Positions 8,532-17,771 are shown, counted from the stretch's first letter. The stretch: DNA of 64,000 bases from JBBIQV01 sp964555285 (GCA_964555285.1 CAZKRM010000001.1:186001-250000); one strand, 5' to 3'. Notes: generated by a model not told the origin, from the sequence alone. A program made the numbers and translations.

Positions 8532-9083
8532 TCATGGAGTGGTCTTAGGCTGCACGGCCCGTCCGGCCACCCAGTCCTGCTCGATCAATGCCAGTGCCCG
8601 CGCCCGTACTCGATCGTCGGAATCAGTGAGGGCGAGCATGAGCGGATCGACCGATCCCGTCCGTCCTTGCCGCACCCAGGTGTCCAAAGCTTGGAGCCGC
8701 ACTTGGACATCCGGATCTTTGAGCGCTACGGCCATCCAGGTGGGCACAATGAGTGGCTTCTCTGGTGGAGCTGGTGCGGCAGATGCAATTGGCGGTGGGG
8801 TGATCCCCGCTGTCCCAGCGATCGGGGCGCTGCTGGCTGCGGGACTGTTCTGCGATCCAGAGGAATTGCTCGCGCCTGCGGATGACTCGGAGCTGGACGG
8901 ATCACCGGAGGGAGACGGTCCACAGCCGAACAGCCCTGCGAGCAGTCCCAGGGCAAGCAGCAGACGTATCCCCTGAGTCAGTGGCTCTGATGCCCCATGC
9001 GTGATGGCTGTGGAAACACAGGCACTCTGGTATCTGGAAGCTGATGATAGGTCGGACCGACTGGATGTACGGGATGTTTCCAC
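8532..9083 (-). CDS. lipoprotein with HEAT-like repeat
   Basis: The hydrophobic segment IRLLLALGLLAGLFGCGPSP has a lipobox LFGC, followed by a long Ser/Ala/Pro linker and a C-terminal HEAT-like pair (ALKDPDVQVRLQALDTWVRQ, ALTDSDDRVRARALALIEQ). It should be an envelope lipoprotein with a protein-binding tip. The start is uncertain: I chose the GTG at 9083, with GGGGAG six nt upstream; a TTG at 9128 is also in frame. Both leave about 40 residues before the signal helix, unusual for a lipoprotein, so the true start may be a rarer codon closer in. Confidence 0.6.
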   Translation of the reverse strand: METSRTSSRSDLSSASRYQSACVSTAITHGASEPLTQGIRLLLALGLLAGLFGCGPSPSGDPSSSESSAGASNSSGSQNSPAASSAPIAGTAGITPPPIASAAPAPPEKPLIVPTWMAVALKDPDVQVRLQALDTWVRQGRTGSVDPLMLALTDSDDRVRARALALIEQDWVAGRAVQPKTTP

Positions 9084-9174
9084 AGGGCACTCCCCTGAAT
9101 GAGGAAACGTGAGGTGCGATGCTATCAAATGCTATCAAAAGGGCAGGCGCACTTTGCTCCCAGACTCACAAAGC

Positions 9175-9200
9175 GTCAATACCTCATTGGAGGTATTGAC
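9175..9200. promoter_or_regulatory. perfect 11-bp inverted repeat, operator or hairpin
   Basis: GTCAATACCTC (9175-9185) and GAGGTATTGAC (9190-9200) are perfectly complementary around ATTG. It lies about 90 bp upstream of the HEAT lipoprotein gene. Its low GC relative to the surroundings and exact dyad symmetry suit a transcription-factor operator as well as an RNA hairpin. Confidence 0.45.
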
Positions 9201-9339
9201 CGAAAAGGCCGGACAGGAGCTGGCTAGGGCACGGAATAGGAGAAATGGACGTCTTTTTTCGAGATGCACAGAGATGGGACTACCGAGTGCGGGAATGTCC
9301 GACTCTCTGAATCTCGCTAGGGGCGGTGAGCCAACGTTA

Positions 9340-9364
9340 ACCGGCGGCTTAGGTAACCGCCGGT
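9340..9364 (-). terminator. GC-rich hairpin downstream of SDR gene
   Basis: ACCGGCGG (9340-9347) and CCGCCGGT (9357-9364) form an 8-bp stem with a 9-nt loop about 90 bp after the SDR stop codon on the minus strand. No T-run. Confidence 0.4.
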
Positions 9365-9450
9365 CCGCTGGCAGAATCTCTGGCAGCTAAGTTCGATAAG
9401 CGCAATAACGCACTGTGACGCCGTTAAGGCCTTCTCTCTCTGAATAGGGC

Positions 9451-10170
9451 TCACCAATCCGCTCCCAACCGATCAACCACAATCTGGTGCACCACTGAAT
9501 ACTTTCCCAGTGTCGCCAGATAGACCGCCGTTTCGACGATGTCGAACGGGCTGATCTTTTCGCTTCGCTCGATCTCGTCCGGCGAGGCATCGACTAATTC
9601 ATCTGCCACTCCGCCCGGACAGATCGCGCTCACTTTGATGTGGTAGGGTCTGCCTTCGTCGGCCAGCGATTTCGTCAACGCCATGATGCCGTGCTTCGAG
9701 GCACTGTAGGTCCCAGTGCCAGCCCAAGCCTGGATGCCGGCGACGCTCGACATATTGATGATGATCCCGCCTCCTTGCTTCTTCATCTGTTTGAAGCCCG
9801 CTCGGCAACAGTAAAACGTCCCGTAGAGATTCGTCTGCATCACCTCATCGAATGCTTTGGTGGTTGTGTCCGCCAGCCGCCCTCCTCTGCCGATCCCTGC
9901 ATTGTTTACAAGAACATCCAGCCGACCGTAGCGCTTCACTATCTCCTCAATCAGCTTTTCGACCTGACGCTCATCAGATACATCCGTTTGCATCGCCCAG
10001 GCATCCCCGCTCTTCTTCGTGATCTGCGCAACTGTCTGCTCGCAGAGGTTCAGGCGCCTTGCCGCGACGACAACCTTCGCCCCTTCTTCTCCGAAACGAA
10101 GCGCAATGGCCTTACCGATGCCGCTGCTGCTGCCGGTGACCACTGCAACTTTGCCTTGTAGCCGTTCCAT
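9451..10170 (-). CDS. short-chain dehydrogenase/reductase
   Basis: Classical SDR of 239 residues with Rossmann motif VTGSSSGIGKA near the N-terminus, NNAG (LVNNAGIGRGG), catalytic Ser in INMSSVAG and YSASK (Tyr/Lys) in the expected spacing. It is an NAD(P)-dependent oxidoreductase; the substrate cannot be told from sequence. Arg/Lys residues after the first strand (AARRLN) suggest NADP preference. The ATG at 10170 has AAGGAGAGAG immediately upstream; the frame is open further up but without supporting signal. Confidence 0.85.
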   Translation of the reverse strand: MERLQGKVAVVTGSSSGIGKAIALRFGEEGAKVVVAARRLNLCEQTVAQITKKSGDAWAMQTDVSDERQVEKLIEEIVKRYGRLDVLVNNAGIGRGGRLADTTTKAFDEVMQTNLYGTFYCCRAGFKQMKKQGGGIIINMSSVAGIQAWAGTGTYSASKHGIMALTKSLADEGRPYHIKVSAICPGGVADELVDASPDEIERSEKISPFDIVETAVYLATLGKYSVVHQIVVDRLGADW

Positions 10171-10211
10171 TTCTCTCTCCTTGCGTGGTGCGTCACTCGT
10201 GGAGCGGGCCT

Positions 10212-10248
10212 CGTGAAGCGAGATGCGAGATACGAACGACGCTTCACG
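10212..10248. repeat. word-type inverted repeat
   Basis: CGTGAAGCG (10212-10220) and CGCTTCACG (10240-10248) flank a purine-rich loop made of similar words (AGATGCGAGATACGA). It belongs in style to the short-word hairpins that fill other gaps in the window. Confidence 0.5.
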
Positions 10249-10282
10249 ATCCTGGCTCAGCTTGCAGCGGAAAAGAGCAGCA

Positions 10283-10822
10283 CTACAATCGGTCCGGGCG
10301 AAGACTGCCGACGTGGACCGGGAAACTGCCACGGACCAGATCATGCACATAGCGGACGAGGGTTTCGTGGACGACCGGGAAGGCGATCTCCTCCCAGGGA
10401 ATGGCGTCGCGATGAAACAGTTGGACCTCTAGGCTTTCGGTCCCGGCTTGAAAATCGGGCCCACGCATCCGACCGCGAAACACCATGTACACCTGGCTGA
10501 TGTGGGGCAAGCTGAAGACGGCGTAGAGTGAGGTAATCTCGACATCCGCTTGCGCTTCCTCAAACGTCTCGCGCGCGGCGGCTTGCTCCGTGCTCTCCCC
10601 TCTCTCCATGAACCCAGCGGGAAACGTCCAGAGCCCGGAACGAGGCTCGATCGCGCGGCGGCAGAGCAGAATCTTTCCCTCCCACTCAGGAATGCATCCG
10701 GCAACAATCTTCGGATTCTGGTAATGGATTTCTTGGCAGGCGTCACAGACGTAGCGCGGCAGGTTGTCGCCAGGAGGAACCTTGCGGGTCACCAGCGCGC
10801 CGCATTGACTACAGAACTTCAT
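10283..10822 (-). CDS. Nudix hydrolase with N-terminal zinc ribbon
   Basis: The 179-residue protein starts with a zinc ribbon (FCSQCGALV then YVCDACQEIHY) and continues into a Nudix domain with box GFMERGESTEQAAARETFEE. Zinc ribbon plus Nudix is found in NudC-like and ADP-ribose/NADH pyrophosphatase-like enzymes, so a nucleoside-diphosphate-derivative substrate is likely. It is shorter than NudC and lacks the typical SQPWPFPxS motif, so I do not call it NADH pyrophosphatase. It is divergent from the methyltransferase gene at 10854 with only 31 bp between the starts. Confidence 0.8.
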   Translation of the reverse strand: MKFCSQCGALVTRKVPPGDNLPRYVCDACQEIHYQNPKIVAGCIPEWEGKILLCRRAIEPRSGLWTFPAGFMERGESTEQAAARETFEEAQADVEITSLYAVFSLPHISQVYMVFRGRMRGPDFQAGTESLEVQLFHRDAIPWEEIAFPVVHETLVRYVHDLVRGSFPVHVGSLRPDRL

Positions 10823-10853
10823 CGCGACTACCCTTCTTGCCTACCGGACCAGC

Positions 10854-12026
10854 ATGAATAGTACTGCAAACCACACGTTCTTTGCACCCTGCCCGCGCGG
10901 GCTCGAACCGATCCTTCAGGAGGAACTCCGTGCGCTCGGCGCGGCACAGCCGACCGTCTCGCCCGGCGGAGTCGGGTTCAGCGGATCACTGGCCCTCTGT
11001 TACAAGGCCAACCTGGAAAGCCGGATTGCCAGCCGCATCCTCTGGCGGATCGCACAAGCGCCGTATCGTTCCGAACAGGATCTCTATGACAGAGCCTACA
11101 ACCTTCCCTGGCAGGAGTGGTTCTCGCCGGCGGACACGATCAAGGTGAAAGTGAGCGCGCAACAATGCCCGCTCAAGAGCCTCGACTTCGCGACGCTGCG
11201 CCTCAAGGACGCGATCTGCGACCGGTTCACTTCCGTCGGCGGACGCCGCCCGAGCGTGGATACGAGGCTGCCCGACATTCTGATTGTCGCCTTCCTCGAT
11301 GAACAGACCGCCACCCTCTACCTCGACACCTCCGGCGAGCCCCTGTTCAAACGCGGCCTGCGACAGCGGGTGAGCGAGGCGCCCTTGCGGGAAAACTTGG
11401 CAGCAGGGATTCTCCGATTGGCCGGCTGGCGACCGGATCAAGTCTTACTCGATCCGATGTGCGGCGGGGCAACCATTCCGATCGAGGCCGCCATGATCGC
11501 CCACGATATTGCGCCGGGGCTGGGGCGTTCCTTTGCGTTTGAAAAGTTGCGCACATTCGAGAAGAAGCTCTGGACCGATCTCTGCGACCGAAGCCGGGCT
11601 CGACAACGGAAACGCGCGCCGGCCCCGATCTTTGCCTGCGACCGGAGTACGAAGGCGATACAGGCGGCGGAAGACAATATCGCCGCAGCCGGACTTGCGG
11701 ACACCATCCACCTCAAGCAAGCGAATCTCCTGACCGTGAATGCACCGGCCGACCAGGGCTTCCTCGTCGCGAATCCTCCCTATGGCCTGCGTATCGGTGA
11801 CGATGAACAGATGGCAAAGTTCTATCCCCTCCTCGGCGATTGTCTGAAGCGACGGTATTCCGGCTGGACTGCCTACCTGTTCACCGGCGATCTGAGGTTG
11901 CCGAAATTGATCGGACTCTCGCCGTCTCGCCGTACGCCGTTGTTCAACGGCGCCATCGAATGCCGGCTCTACCAGTTCAAACTGGTCGCAGGGGGAAACC
12001 GACAGCGGAAGGGCATCGCAACATGA
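10854..12026 (+). CDS. RlmL/TrmN-like THUMP rRNA methyltransferase
   Basis: The 390-residue protein has a ferredoxin-like N-terminus (FFAPCPRGLEPILQEELRAL), a THUMP domain (residues about 45-155) and a Rossmann methyltransferase with LLDPMCGGATIPIEAAMIA and the catalytic FLVANPPYGLRIGDD (NPPY). This is the architecture of RlmL N-terminal half/YpsC, which makes m2G2445 in 23S rRNA; tRNA m2G6 enzymes are close relatives. It does not carry the RlmK half. Its stop overlaps the next start by 4 bp (ATGA). Confidence 0.85.
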   Translation: MNSTANHTFFAPCPRGLEPILQEELRALGAAQPTVSPGGVGFSGSLALCYKANLESRIASRILWRIAQAPYRSEQDLYDRAYNLPWQEWFSPADTIKVKVSAQQCPLKSLDFATLRLKDAICDRFTSVGGRRPSVDTRLPDILIVAFLDEQTATLYLDTSGEPLFKRGLRQRVSEAPLRENLAAGILRLAGWRPDQVLLDPMCGGATIPIEAAMIAHDIAPGLGRSFAFEKLRTFEKKLWTDLCDRSRARQRKRAPAPIFACDRSTKAIQAAEDNIAAAGLADTIHLKQANLLTVNAPADQGFLVANPPYGLRIGDDEQMAKFYPLLGDCLKRRYSGWTAYLFTGDLRLPKLIGLSPSRRTPLFNGAIECRLYQFKLVAGGNRQRKGIAT

Positions 12027-14050
12027 CGATGAGGGCGCGGCTGCCATTCAGCGTGGTCCTGTTCCTGTTCACCATCACCGGCTGCGGCACGATCCTGGAA
12101 CTCCTCCCACCATCGCCGGCGCCCCATCACCTGACCCCCAGCCGGATGCGGCAATCTGTCCTGTCTCGCGTGCAGCCCGACGTGCAAACCGAACTCGATC
12201 GGCATATGCCCGTGCATCAGGCCACAGTCCTCCGCGCGATAGCCACGAATGCCGCCGACTTCCGCGCCGGCTTCAAGCGGCGTCTCGCGGTCCAGAGTCT
12301 GACCGATCCGTGGACCGGACTCACGACCCTCGAGCAGCACGGGCTGCTCATCGCCGATCTGGCAGAAGACGGCAAGGAAGGCTTGCCTGCGCTCATCGAT
12401 GTCCTGGAGGCGGGCGTCGATCGCACGACCACGTTCTTCAATCCGACCCCCTTTCCATCCGACAAGAGCCGCGACGCAGCGGTGGCCTCCCTGACCGATG
12501 TGTTGGCACAGGCCGGCGAACTGCGTGAGAAAGCCATCCAGAATCTCTCCGAGGAAGAACGCACATCGCTCTTTGCCCATTCCCGCTCGATGATCGAACA
12601 CTTTACTCCCCACGTTGCCGCCTTCAACGACCAGACTGCGCCTCAGGTCAAAGCGGACCGGCACTTCATCAAAACCGTCGCTGAACAGGTCGATTACGCC
12701 GCGCTCATCGCATCGGCCGAAGCCCTGACCCGCTTGGCCAACGACCGGTGGCTGCACCAATTGTGGGTCCTGTTCCATCACGCTCCTCCCTTGGCGACCG
12801 CGCCGCGCGGCATGACCGGCGACATTCTCCTGGCACAAGAAACCTCCTATGGCCTCATCGTCATCGGCGGCGAAGGACCGAACACCTACGACTTGGACCA
12901 GCGCGTCGCCCTGCTGATCGATCTCGGCGGAAACGACACCTACCGGGGAACGATCGCCGCCTCCGGCGAGGTGGGACATGGCAACAGCGTGGTGATCGAT
13001 CTGTCCGGCAACGACACCTACGACGCGGCTCCACTCGGTCTCGCGACCGGTCGGTTGGGCGTCGGCCTCCTCGTCGATCTAACCGGCGACGACGTGTATC
13101 AACTCGGCCCTGGCTCCGGCGGCACCGGGTTTGCCGGCCTCGGTATCCTCTACGATGGCGCCGGGAATGATGTCTACATGGGCGGGCGTTTCACACAAGG
13201 CACGGCGATCGCGGGATTGGGGTTGCTGATCGATCAAGCGGGCAACGATCGCTATGAGAGCTACGGGTACGCGATCGGCTTCGGCGGCCCGCTCGGCGTC
13301 GGCGCGGTGATCGATGTGACAGGCAACGACACCTATCAGTGCGGTGAAAAATATCCCAGCAACTACAACGCCATCGACGCTCCCAACGCAACGCCTGGCG
13401 ACCCCCTGTTTCAATATGACTGTTTCGGATTGGGCACGGGAGCCGGTAAACGGGTGTTCACGAAGAAACCGGATCAACAGGCCTACAATCTCGCTGGGGG
13501 CTGGGGGCTGCTCATTGATATGGACGGAAACGATCGGTATCGCAGCGCCAACTTCTCCCAAGGCTGCGGCTACTTCTTCGGGGTCGGCCTCAAGCTGGAC
13601 CTCGATGGAGACGATGAACACGCCGGGGCGCGTTATGGCCACGCAGCCGGCGCGCACTTTGGCGTCGGACTCTTCATCGACGAGCACGGGGACGACCGCT
13701 ACAGCTCGACGGGGCCTCTGTACAACGGGGGCACTGCCTGGGACTTCAGCGTAATGGTGGCTGTCGACGGCGGGACCGGCGCCGACCGGTACGACTTCCA
13801 GCGATCATCGGGCCTTGGGAAAGCGGAACATGCTTCGTGGAGTCTGTTCATCGAGGAAGGCGGGAACGACCGCTATCTCGTTTCCAATGGGTTAGGTCAT
13901 GCCTCGGACGACAGCCTGAGTGGCTTCTTCGATTTGGCCGGCCAAGACGAGTACCCACCGCCGGCTGCCACGAATGGCCCACCTGGAACGACACGCGCCA
14001 ATGGCACGATTCTTTTGGAATCAGCCGGCAGCCTGTTCGTAGACCGATAA
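12023..14050 (+). CDS. lipoprotein with twelve GNDxY repeats
   Basis: The ATG at 12023 overlaps the methyltransferase stop (ATGA). The 675-residue product starts with a signal and lipobox (FLFTITGCGTI), then an alpha-helical N-terminal domain of about 280 residues. From about residue 300 to 645 there are roughly twelve units of about 26 residues built on GVGLLIDxxGNDxY, for example LIDLGGNDTYRG, VDLTGDDVYQLG, LIDQAGNDRYES and VIDVTGNDTYQCG. Regular Gly/Asp units suggest a beta-solenoid, and the Asp/Asn ladder suggests calcium binding by analogy with RTX repeats, although the period is different. Envelope-anchored; function unknown. Confidence 0.8.
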   Translation: MTMRARLPFSVVLFLFTITGCGTILELLPPSPAPHHLTPSRMRQSVLSRVQPDVQTELDRHMPVHQATVLRAIATNAADFRAGFKRRLAVQSLTDPWTGLTTLEQHGLLIADLAEDGKEGLPALIDVLEAGVDRTTTFFNPTPFPSDKSRDAAVASLTDVLAQAGELREKAIQNLSEEERTSLFAHSRSMIEHFTPHVAAFNDQTAPQVKADRHFIKTVAEQVDYAALIASAEALTRLANDRWLHQLWVLFHHAPPLATAPRGMTGDILLAQETSYGLIVIGGEGPNTYDLDQRVALLIDLGGNDTYRGTIAASGEVGHGNSVVIDLSGNDTYDAAPLGLATGRLGVGLLVDLTGDDVYQLGPGSGGTGFAGLGILYDGAGNDVYMGGRFTQGTAIAGLGLLIDQAGNDRYESYGYAIGFGGPLGVGAVIDVTGNDTYQCGEKYPSNYNAIDAPNATPGDPLFQYDCFGLGTGAGKRVFTKKPDQQAYNLAGGWGLLIDMDGNDRYRSANFSQGCGYFFGVGLKLDLDGDDEHAGARYGHAAGAHFGVGLFIDEHGDDRYSSTGPLYNGGTAWDFSVMVAVDGGTGADRYDFQRSSGLGKAEHASWSLFIEEGGNDRYLVSNGLGHASDDSLSGFFDLAGQDEYPPPAATNGPPGTTRANGTILLESAGSLFVDR

Positions 14051-14073
14051 GCAGGGCCACCAATCCCCTCACC

Positions 14074-14101
14074 TTGACTCCCCCGATTCGGTGGCTACCT
14101 T
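14074..14101 (+). promoter_or_regulatory. possible promoter of lon
   Basis: TTGACT at 14074-14079 and TACCTT at 14096-14101 are 16 nt apart, about 80 nt before the lon start. No heat-shock-type CCCCAT -10 element is visible. Confidence 0.35.
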
Positions 14102-14179
14102 TTTGTTACATCGTGAAGCCGGAGGCCAAGTCTGTATGTCACTCAATGGCGAAAGGATAGCCCACTCGTGGAGGAACCG

Positions 14180-16561
14180 ATGACTGACAATCCGTCCCTG
14201 ACGAATCTTCCCGTACTTCCCATCAAGCGTACGGTCCTCTTTCCCGGTGTGATGATGCCGCTGACGATCGGCCGCGAGCGGTCGGTGGCTGCGGTGGAAG
14301 CCGCTATGAAGACCGAGGAGAAAACCGTCCTGGTCGTCGCCCAGCGAGATCCGAAGACGGAGCAGCCGACGCTGGAAGATCTCTACACCGTCGGCACCAA
14401 GGCGACCATTCGGCAAATCGCGCGGGGTGACGGTCAGTTGAATGTGCTGGTGCAGGGGCTGGAGCGAGTCGTGTTGCTCAAAGTCGAGCAAGACAGTCCC
14501 TATCTGCTTGTGCGCGCCAAGCCCATTTCCGATCCTGCCGACACAGGGACGGAAGTGGATGCACTCCATCGGGCAATCCAGGATGTCGTCACGGACCTGC
14601 CTAAGCTGATCCAGTCGCCGGGGATTGAGGAAGCCGCCATCGCCTTAGGGTCGGAGCAGGATCCCGTCGCGCTGGCTTATCGCATTGCCTCGCTGCTGAA
14701 CCTCACGGTGGAACAAGAGCAAAAGCTGCTCGAGTCATCGACCCGTGTGGATTTATTGCGCGGATTGTATGCCGCGTTGTCCCGAGAGATCCAGATTATC
14801 CAGTTGCGCGACAAGATTACGAGCGACGCGCGGGAAAAGATCGGCAAGACGCAACGGGAATACCTCCTACGCGAGCAGCTCAAGGCGATACAGGACGAGC
14901 TCGGCGAGTCGGAGGGGGACGACAACGGAGTTCAGCATCTGAAGAAACAAATCCAGGAAGCGGACTTACCCGACCCTGTGCGCAAGGAAGCGGAACGCGA
15001 AGTGGGCCGGCTGGCCAAGATTCCACCCTCCTCACCGGATCACCAGGTTATCCGCAGCTACTTAGAGTTGGTGCTGGAGCTGCCCTGGAAGAAGGCGTCG
15101 GAGGACAGCCTCAACCTCGCCCGAGTCCGCCAGGTGTTGGACGAAGACCATTACGGCATCAAGGAAGTGAAGGAGCGAATCGTCGAACATTTGGCCGTCC
15201 TCAAGCTCAATCCCGGCGCGAAGGCGCCTATTCTTTGCCTGGTGGGGCCTCCCGGTATCGGAAAGACCAGCCTCGGGCAATCGATCGCGCGGGCGATGGG
15301 GCGGAGTTTCGAGCGATTTAGTTTAGGCGGCGTACACGACGAGGCCGAACTGCGCGGCCACCGCCGGACTTACGTGGGTGCCCTCCCCGGCCGCATCATC
15401 CAGGCCATTCGCCGAGCCGGGGTGAATAATCCGGTGTTGATGCTCGACGAGGTAGACAAGATGGGCCGTGACTTCCGCGGAGATCCGGCGGCGGCACTGC
15501 TGGAGGTGCTCGACCCGGCACAAAACCATACGTTCAGAGACCACTATCTCGATCTGCCGTTCGATCTGTCGAAGGCGTTCTTTATCACCACAGCCAACAC
15601 CCTGGACCAGATCAGCCAGCCGCTGCTCGACCGGATGGAGATCATTCGCTTGCAGGGCTACAGCGAACGGGAGAAAGAGGAAATCGCGGTCCGCTACCTC
15701 TGGCCACGACGACTCAAGGAAGCCGGCTTGCAGCCGGAGCACGTCGTGTTGCCCAAAGAAGTCTTGGGGTACGTCATCAGCCGATACACGCGCGAGGCTG
15801 GAGTTCGCCAGCTAGAACAAATGCTTGGGAGGCTGACTCGAAAGATTGCCTTGAAGTGTGCCGACATGCCCGAAGACCAGCCGCGTGAACCGATCGCGAT
15901 AAGCCAAGACCAACTGGCCGACTGGCTTGGAACCGAACGATTCATGCCTGAAGAGGCACGCAAGCAACTGCCTGCTGGGGTGGCGACCGGTCTCGCCTGG
16001 ACGCCGACCGGAGGCGATGTTCTCTATATCGAGACGAGTCTCTTGCCGGGAAGCCACGAACTCACATTGACCGGGCAGCTCGGCGACGTGATGCAGGAAT
16101 CCGCCCGCGCGGCACGCAGCTATCTGTGGGCTCATGCGGAAACCATGGGGCTGGACATCTCCCGCTTTAAGCGAAACGGGGTCCATATCCATGTGCCGTC
16201 CGGCGCCATCCCGAAAGACGGTCCATCGGCCGGCATCACGATGGCCACAGCGCTTGCGTCAGCCTATGTGGGCACGCCGGTCAGAAAAGATACGGCCATG
16301 ACCGGAGAAATCAGCCTGAGCGGGTTGGTGTTGCCGGTCGGCGGCATCAAGGAAAAGGTCCTCGCCGCCCATCGAGCAGGCATCACACGGATCATCCTGC
16401 CGAAGGCGAATGAAAAAGACCTGAAGGAGGTGCCGGACGAAGTCAAGCTGGAGTTGGAGTTCATCCTGGTCGAGACGATCGAGGAGGTTTTGCCGGCGGC
16501 GTTCGAGTTATACAAGGCCGCACCGGAGGAAGCCGAGCCCCTCTCAGCCCTTCACACCTAG
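14180..16561 (+). CDS. lon: ATP-dependent protease Lon
   Basis: Cytosolic AAA+ protease that degrades misfolded and regulatory proteins. The 793-residue protein has the LonN substrate-binding domain (LPVLPIKRTVLFPGVMMPL), a coiled coil, the AAA module with Walker A GPPGIGKTSLGQ, Walker B NPVLMLDEVDKMG and sensor regions, and the serine-lysine protease domain with Ser in KDGPSAGITMATALAS and Lys in GGIKEKVLAAHRAG. The ATG at 14180 follows GGAGGA by 5 nt; an in-frame GTG at 14168 is less likely because it contains the ribosome binding site. Length is normal for bacterial LonA. Confidence 0.97.
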   Translation: MTDNPSLTNLPVLPIKRTVLFPGVMMPLTIGRERSVAAVEAAMKTEEKTVLVVAQRDPKTEQPTLEDLYTVGTKATIRQIARGDGQLNVLVQGLERVVLLKVEQDSPYLLVRAKPISDPADTGTEVDALHRAIQDVVTDLPKLIQSPGIEEAAIALGSEQDPVALAYRIASLLNLTVEQEQKLLESSTRVDLLRGLYAALSREIQIIQLRDKITSDAREKIGKTQREYLLREQLKAIQDELGESEGDDNGVQHLKKQIQEADLPDPVRKEAEREVGRLAKIPPSSPDHQVIRSYLELVLELPWKKASEDSLNLARVRQVLDEDHYGIKEVKERIVEHLAVLKLNPGAKAPILCLVGPPGIGKTSLGQSIARAMGRSFERFSLGGVHDEAELRGHRRTYVGALPGRIIQAIRRAGVNNPVLMLDEVDKMGRDFRGDPAAALLEVLDPAQNHTFRDHYLDLPFDLSKAFFITTANTLDQISQPLLDRMEIIRLQGYSEREKEEIAVRYLWPRRLKEAGLQPEHVVLPKEVLGYVISRYTREAGVRQLEQMLGRLTRKIALKCADMPEDQPREPIAISQDQLADWLGTERFMPEEARKQLPAGVATGLAWTPTGGDVLYIETSLLPGSHELTLTGQLGDVMQESARAARSYLWAHAETMGLDISRFKRNGVHIHVPSGAIPKDGPSAGITMATALASAYVGTPVRKDTAMTGEISLSGLVLPVGGIKEKVLAAHRAGITRIILPKANEKDLKEVPDEVKLELEFILVETIEEVLPAAFELYKAAPEEAEPLSALHT

Positions 16562-16566
16562 CCTGT

Positions 16567-16597
16567 AGCCGACAGCGGGTAGCTGTCGGCTGCTTTC
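16567..16597 (+). terminator. hairpin terminator of lon
   Basis: AGCCGACAGC (16567-16576) and GCTGTCGGCT (16582-16591) form a perfect 10-bp stem with loop GGGTA, starting 6 nt after the lon stop codon and followed by GCTTTC. The T-run is short but position and symmetry fit an intrinsic terminator. Confidence 0.7.
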
Positions 16598-16698
16598 ACA
16601 GTGTAGAATGACCCGCGCCGCTGGTCGTTGGCAGGTGGTCCTGCGTGGCACGACCAAGAGGTGGGGAGATATGATGCCACGGTGGGAAGGAGGGAACC

Positions 16699-17118
16699 AT
16701 GGCGCGGAACAGTGACATCGGCCCGATCATGAAGATCGTCAAGAAGGACGAGGAATGGGAAAAGCTCCTGGCGCCGGAAGCCTATCAAGTCCTGCGTCGC
16801 GAAGCGACCGAGAGGCCGTTCACGAATGCCTATCATGACAACAAGAAGCCCGGCATCTACCAGTGCGCGGGCTGCGAGTTGCCGCTGTTCTCCTCCGAGC
16901 ACAAGTTCGACAGCGGCACCGGGTGGCCCAGCTTCTGGCAACCGATCGCGCCACACGTCGTGGAGACCTCCACGGACTTCAAACTGATCCTTCCACGAAC
17001 CGAAGTGCATTGCGCGCGGTGCGAGGGACATCAAGGGCACATCTTCAAGGACGGCCCCCCACCGACCGGGCTGAGATACTGCATCAACTCCGCTGCGCTC
17101 AAGTTTGTCCCGGCATAG
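16699..17118 (+). CDS. msrB: peptide-methionine (R)-S-oxide reductase
   Basis: Repairs methionine-R-sulfoxide in proteins. The 139-residue MsrB shows the zinc ligands CAGC and CARC, the conserved HKFDSGTGWPSFWQP and RTEVHC segments and the catalytic cysteine in LRYCINSAAL. GGAAGGAGGG lies just before the ATG. The Cys (not Sec) active site is of the common type. It lies alone after lon, so both protein quality-control genes are adjacent but separated by a terminator. Confidence 0.95.
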   Translation: MARNSDIGPIMKIVKKDEEWEKLLAPEAYQVLRREATERPFTNAYHDNKKPGIYQCAGCELPLFSSEHKFDSGTGWPSFWQPIAPHVVETSTDFKLILPRTEVHCARCEGHQGHIFKDGPPPTGLRYCINSAALKFVPA

Positions 17119-17247
17119 AGAGACGCGGTCTCATCGCACGGTTTCGGAAAAACATCGAATCCCTGAAGGCGACTGAAGAGGAACAGCGGCGGGAACTCCG
17201 GAGCTATCCGAGGGGGGTCGATCCGGCCTGAGAAGTGGCGCTGAGTC

Positions 17248-17655
17248 TTACGCGGCAGCGGCCATGACTTGCTGGATCTTTTCCGCCAGCATCTTCGGCG
17301 TATACGGTTTACGCAGGAACCACCCGCCCATCACGCCTTGGAAATTGCTGTGCGAGACGAGCCCGGACATGAAGAGCACGGGCAGGTTGGGGTGCAGGGT
17401 CCGCAGTTGCAATGCGAGTTGCGGGCCGGACATGTTCGACATCACGATGTCGGTCACCAGCAGCTCAATGGATAAGGCATGGTGTTGAAACAACCTGATC
17501 GCGTCCTCCCCATTCGCAGCCCGGAAGACACGGTAGCCTTTCATTTCCAGCATACTGGCGGTGAGATCGCAGACGGCTTTATCGTCATCCACGACGAGGA
17601 TCGTATGTGAGACAGAGTGGGATGGCTGGGGCTGCTTCGGTGACTTCTTGGACAT
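17248..17655 (-). CDS. single-domain response regulator
   Basis: A CheY-type receiver of 135 residues without output domain: acidic pocket VVDDDKAV, phosphoacceptor Asp in LLVTDIVMSNMSG, conserved Ser/Thr region LFMSG and Lys in FLRKPY. The ATG at 17655 has GGGGAGG nine nt upstream; a longer frame from 17700 has no such signal. It sits immediately downstream of the hybrid kinase/HD-GYP pair on the same strand, so it may take part in the same phosphorelay. Confidence 0.85.
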   Translation of the reverse strand: MSKKSPKQPQPSHSVSHTILVVDDDKAVCDLTASMLEMKGYRVFRAANGEDAIRLFQHHALSIELLVTDIVMSNMSGPQLALQLRTLHPNLPVLFMSGLVSHSNFQGVMGGWFLRKPYTPKMLAEKIQQVMAAAA

Positions 17656-17771
17656 TCGCCGAGACCTCCCCTTCACGACGTGTACTGTGATGTGTACCAT
17701 TACAACCGGGTCCCGTCAAAACGTACGCGAGAATTTGCAGGGGGTTGATGGGACCACAGGCGAACTTCCGA

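Larger units (their letters stand above)
9129..9450. other. intergenic stretch with two strong hairpins
   Basis: No gene is supported in this gap between two minus-strand genes. Short frames on the plus strand lack motifs. It contains the two perfect inverted repeats listed separately at 9175-9200 and 9340-9364. Confidence 0.45.

Noticed and set aside
17119..17231. A peptide-like stretch GLIARFRKNIESLKATEEEQ after msrB
   Set aside because: The composition looks protein-like, but I found no start codon or ribosome binding site in that frame; could be a gene remnant.
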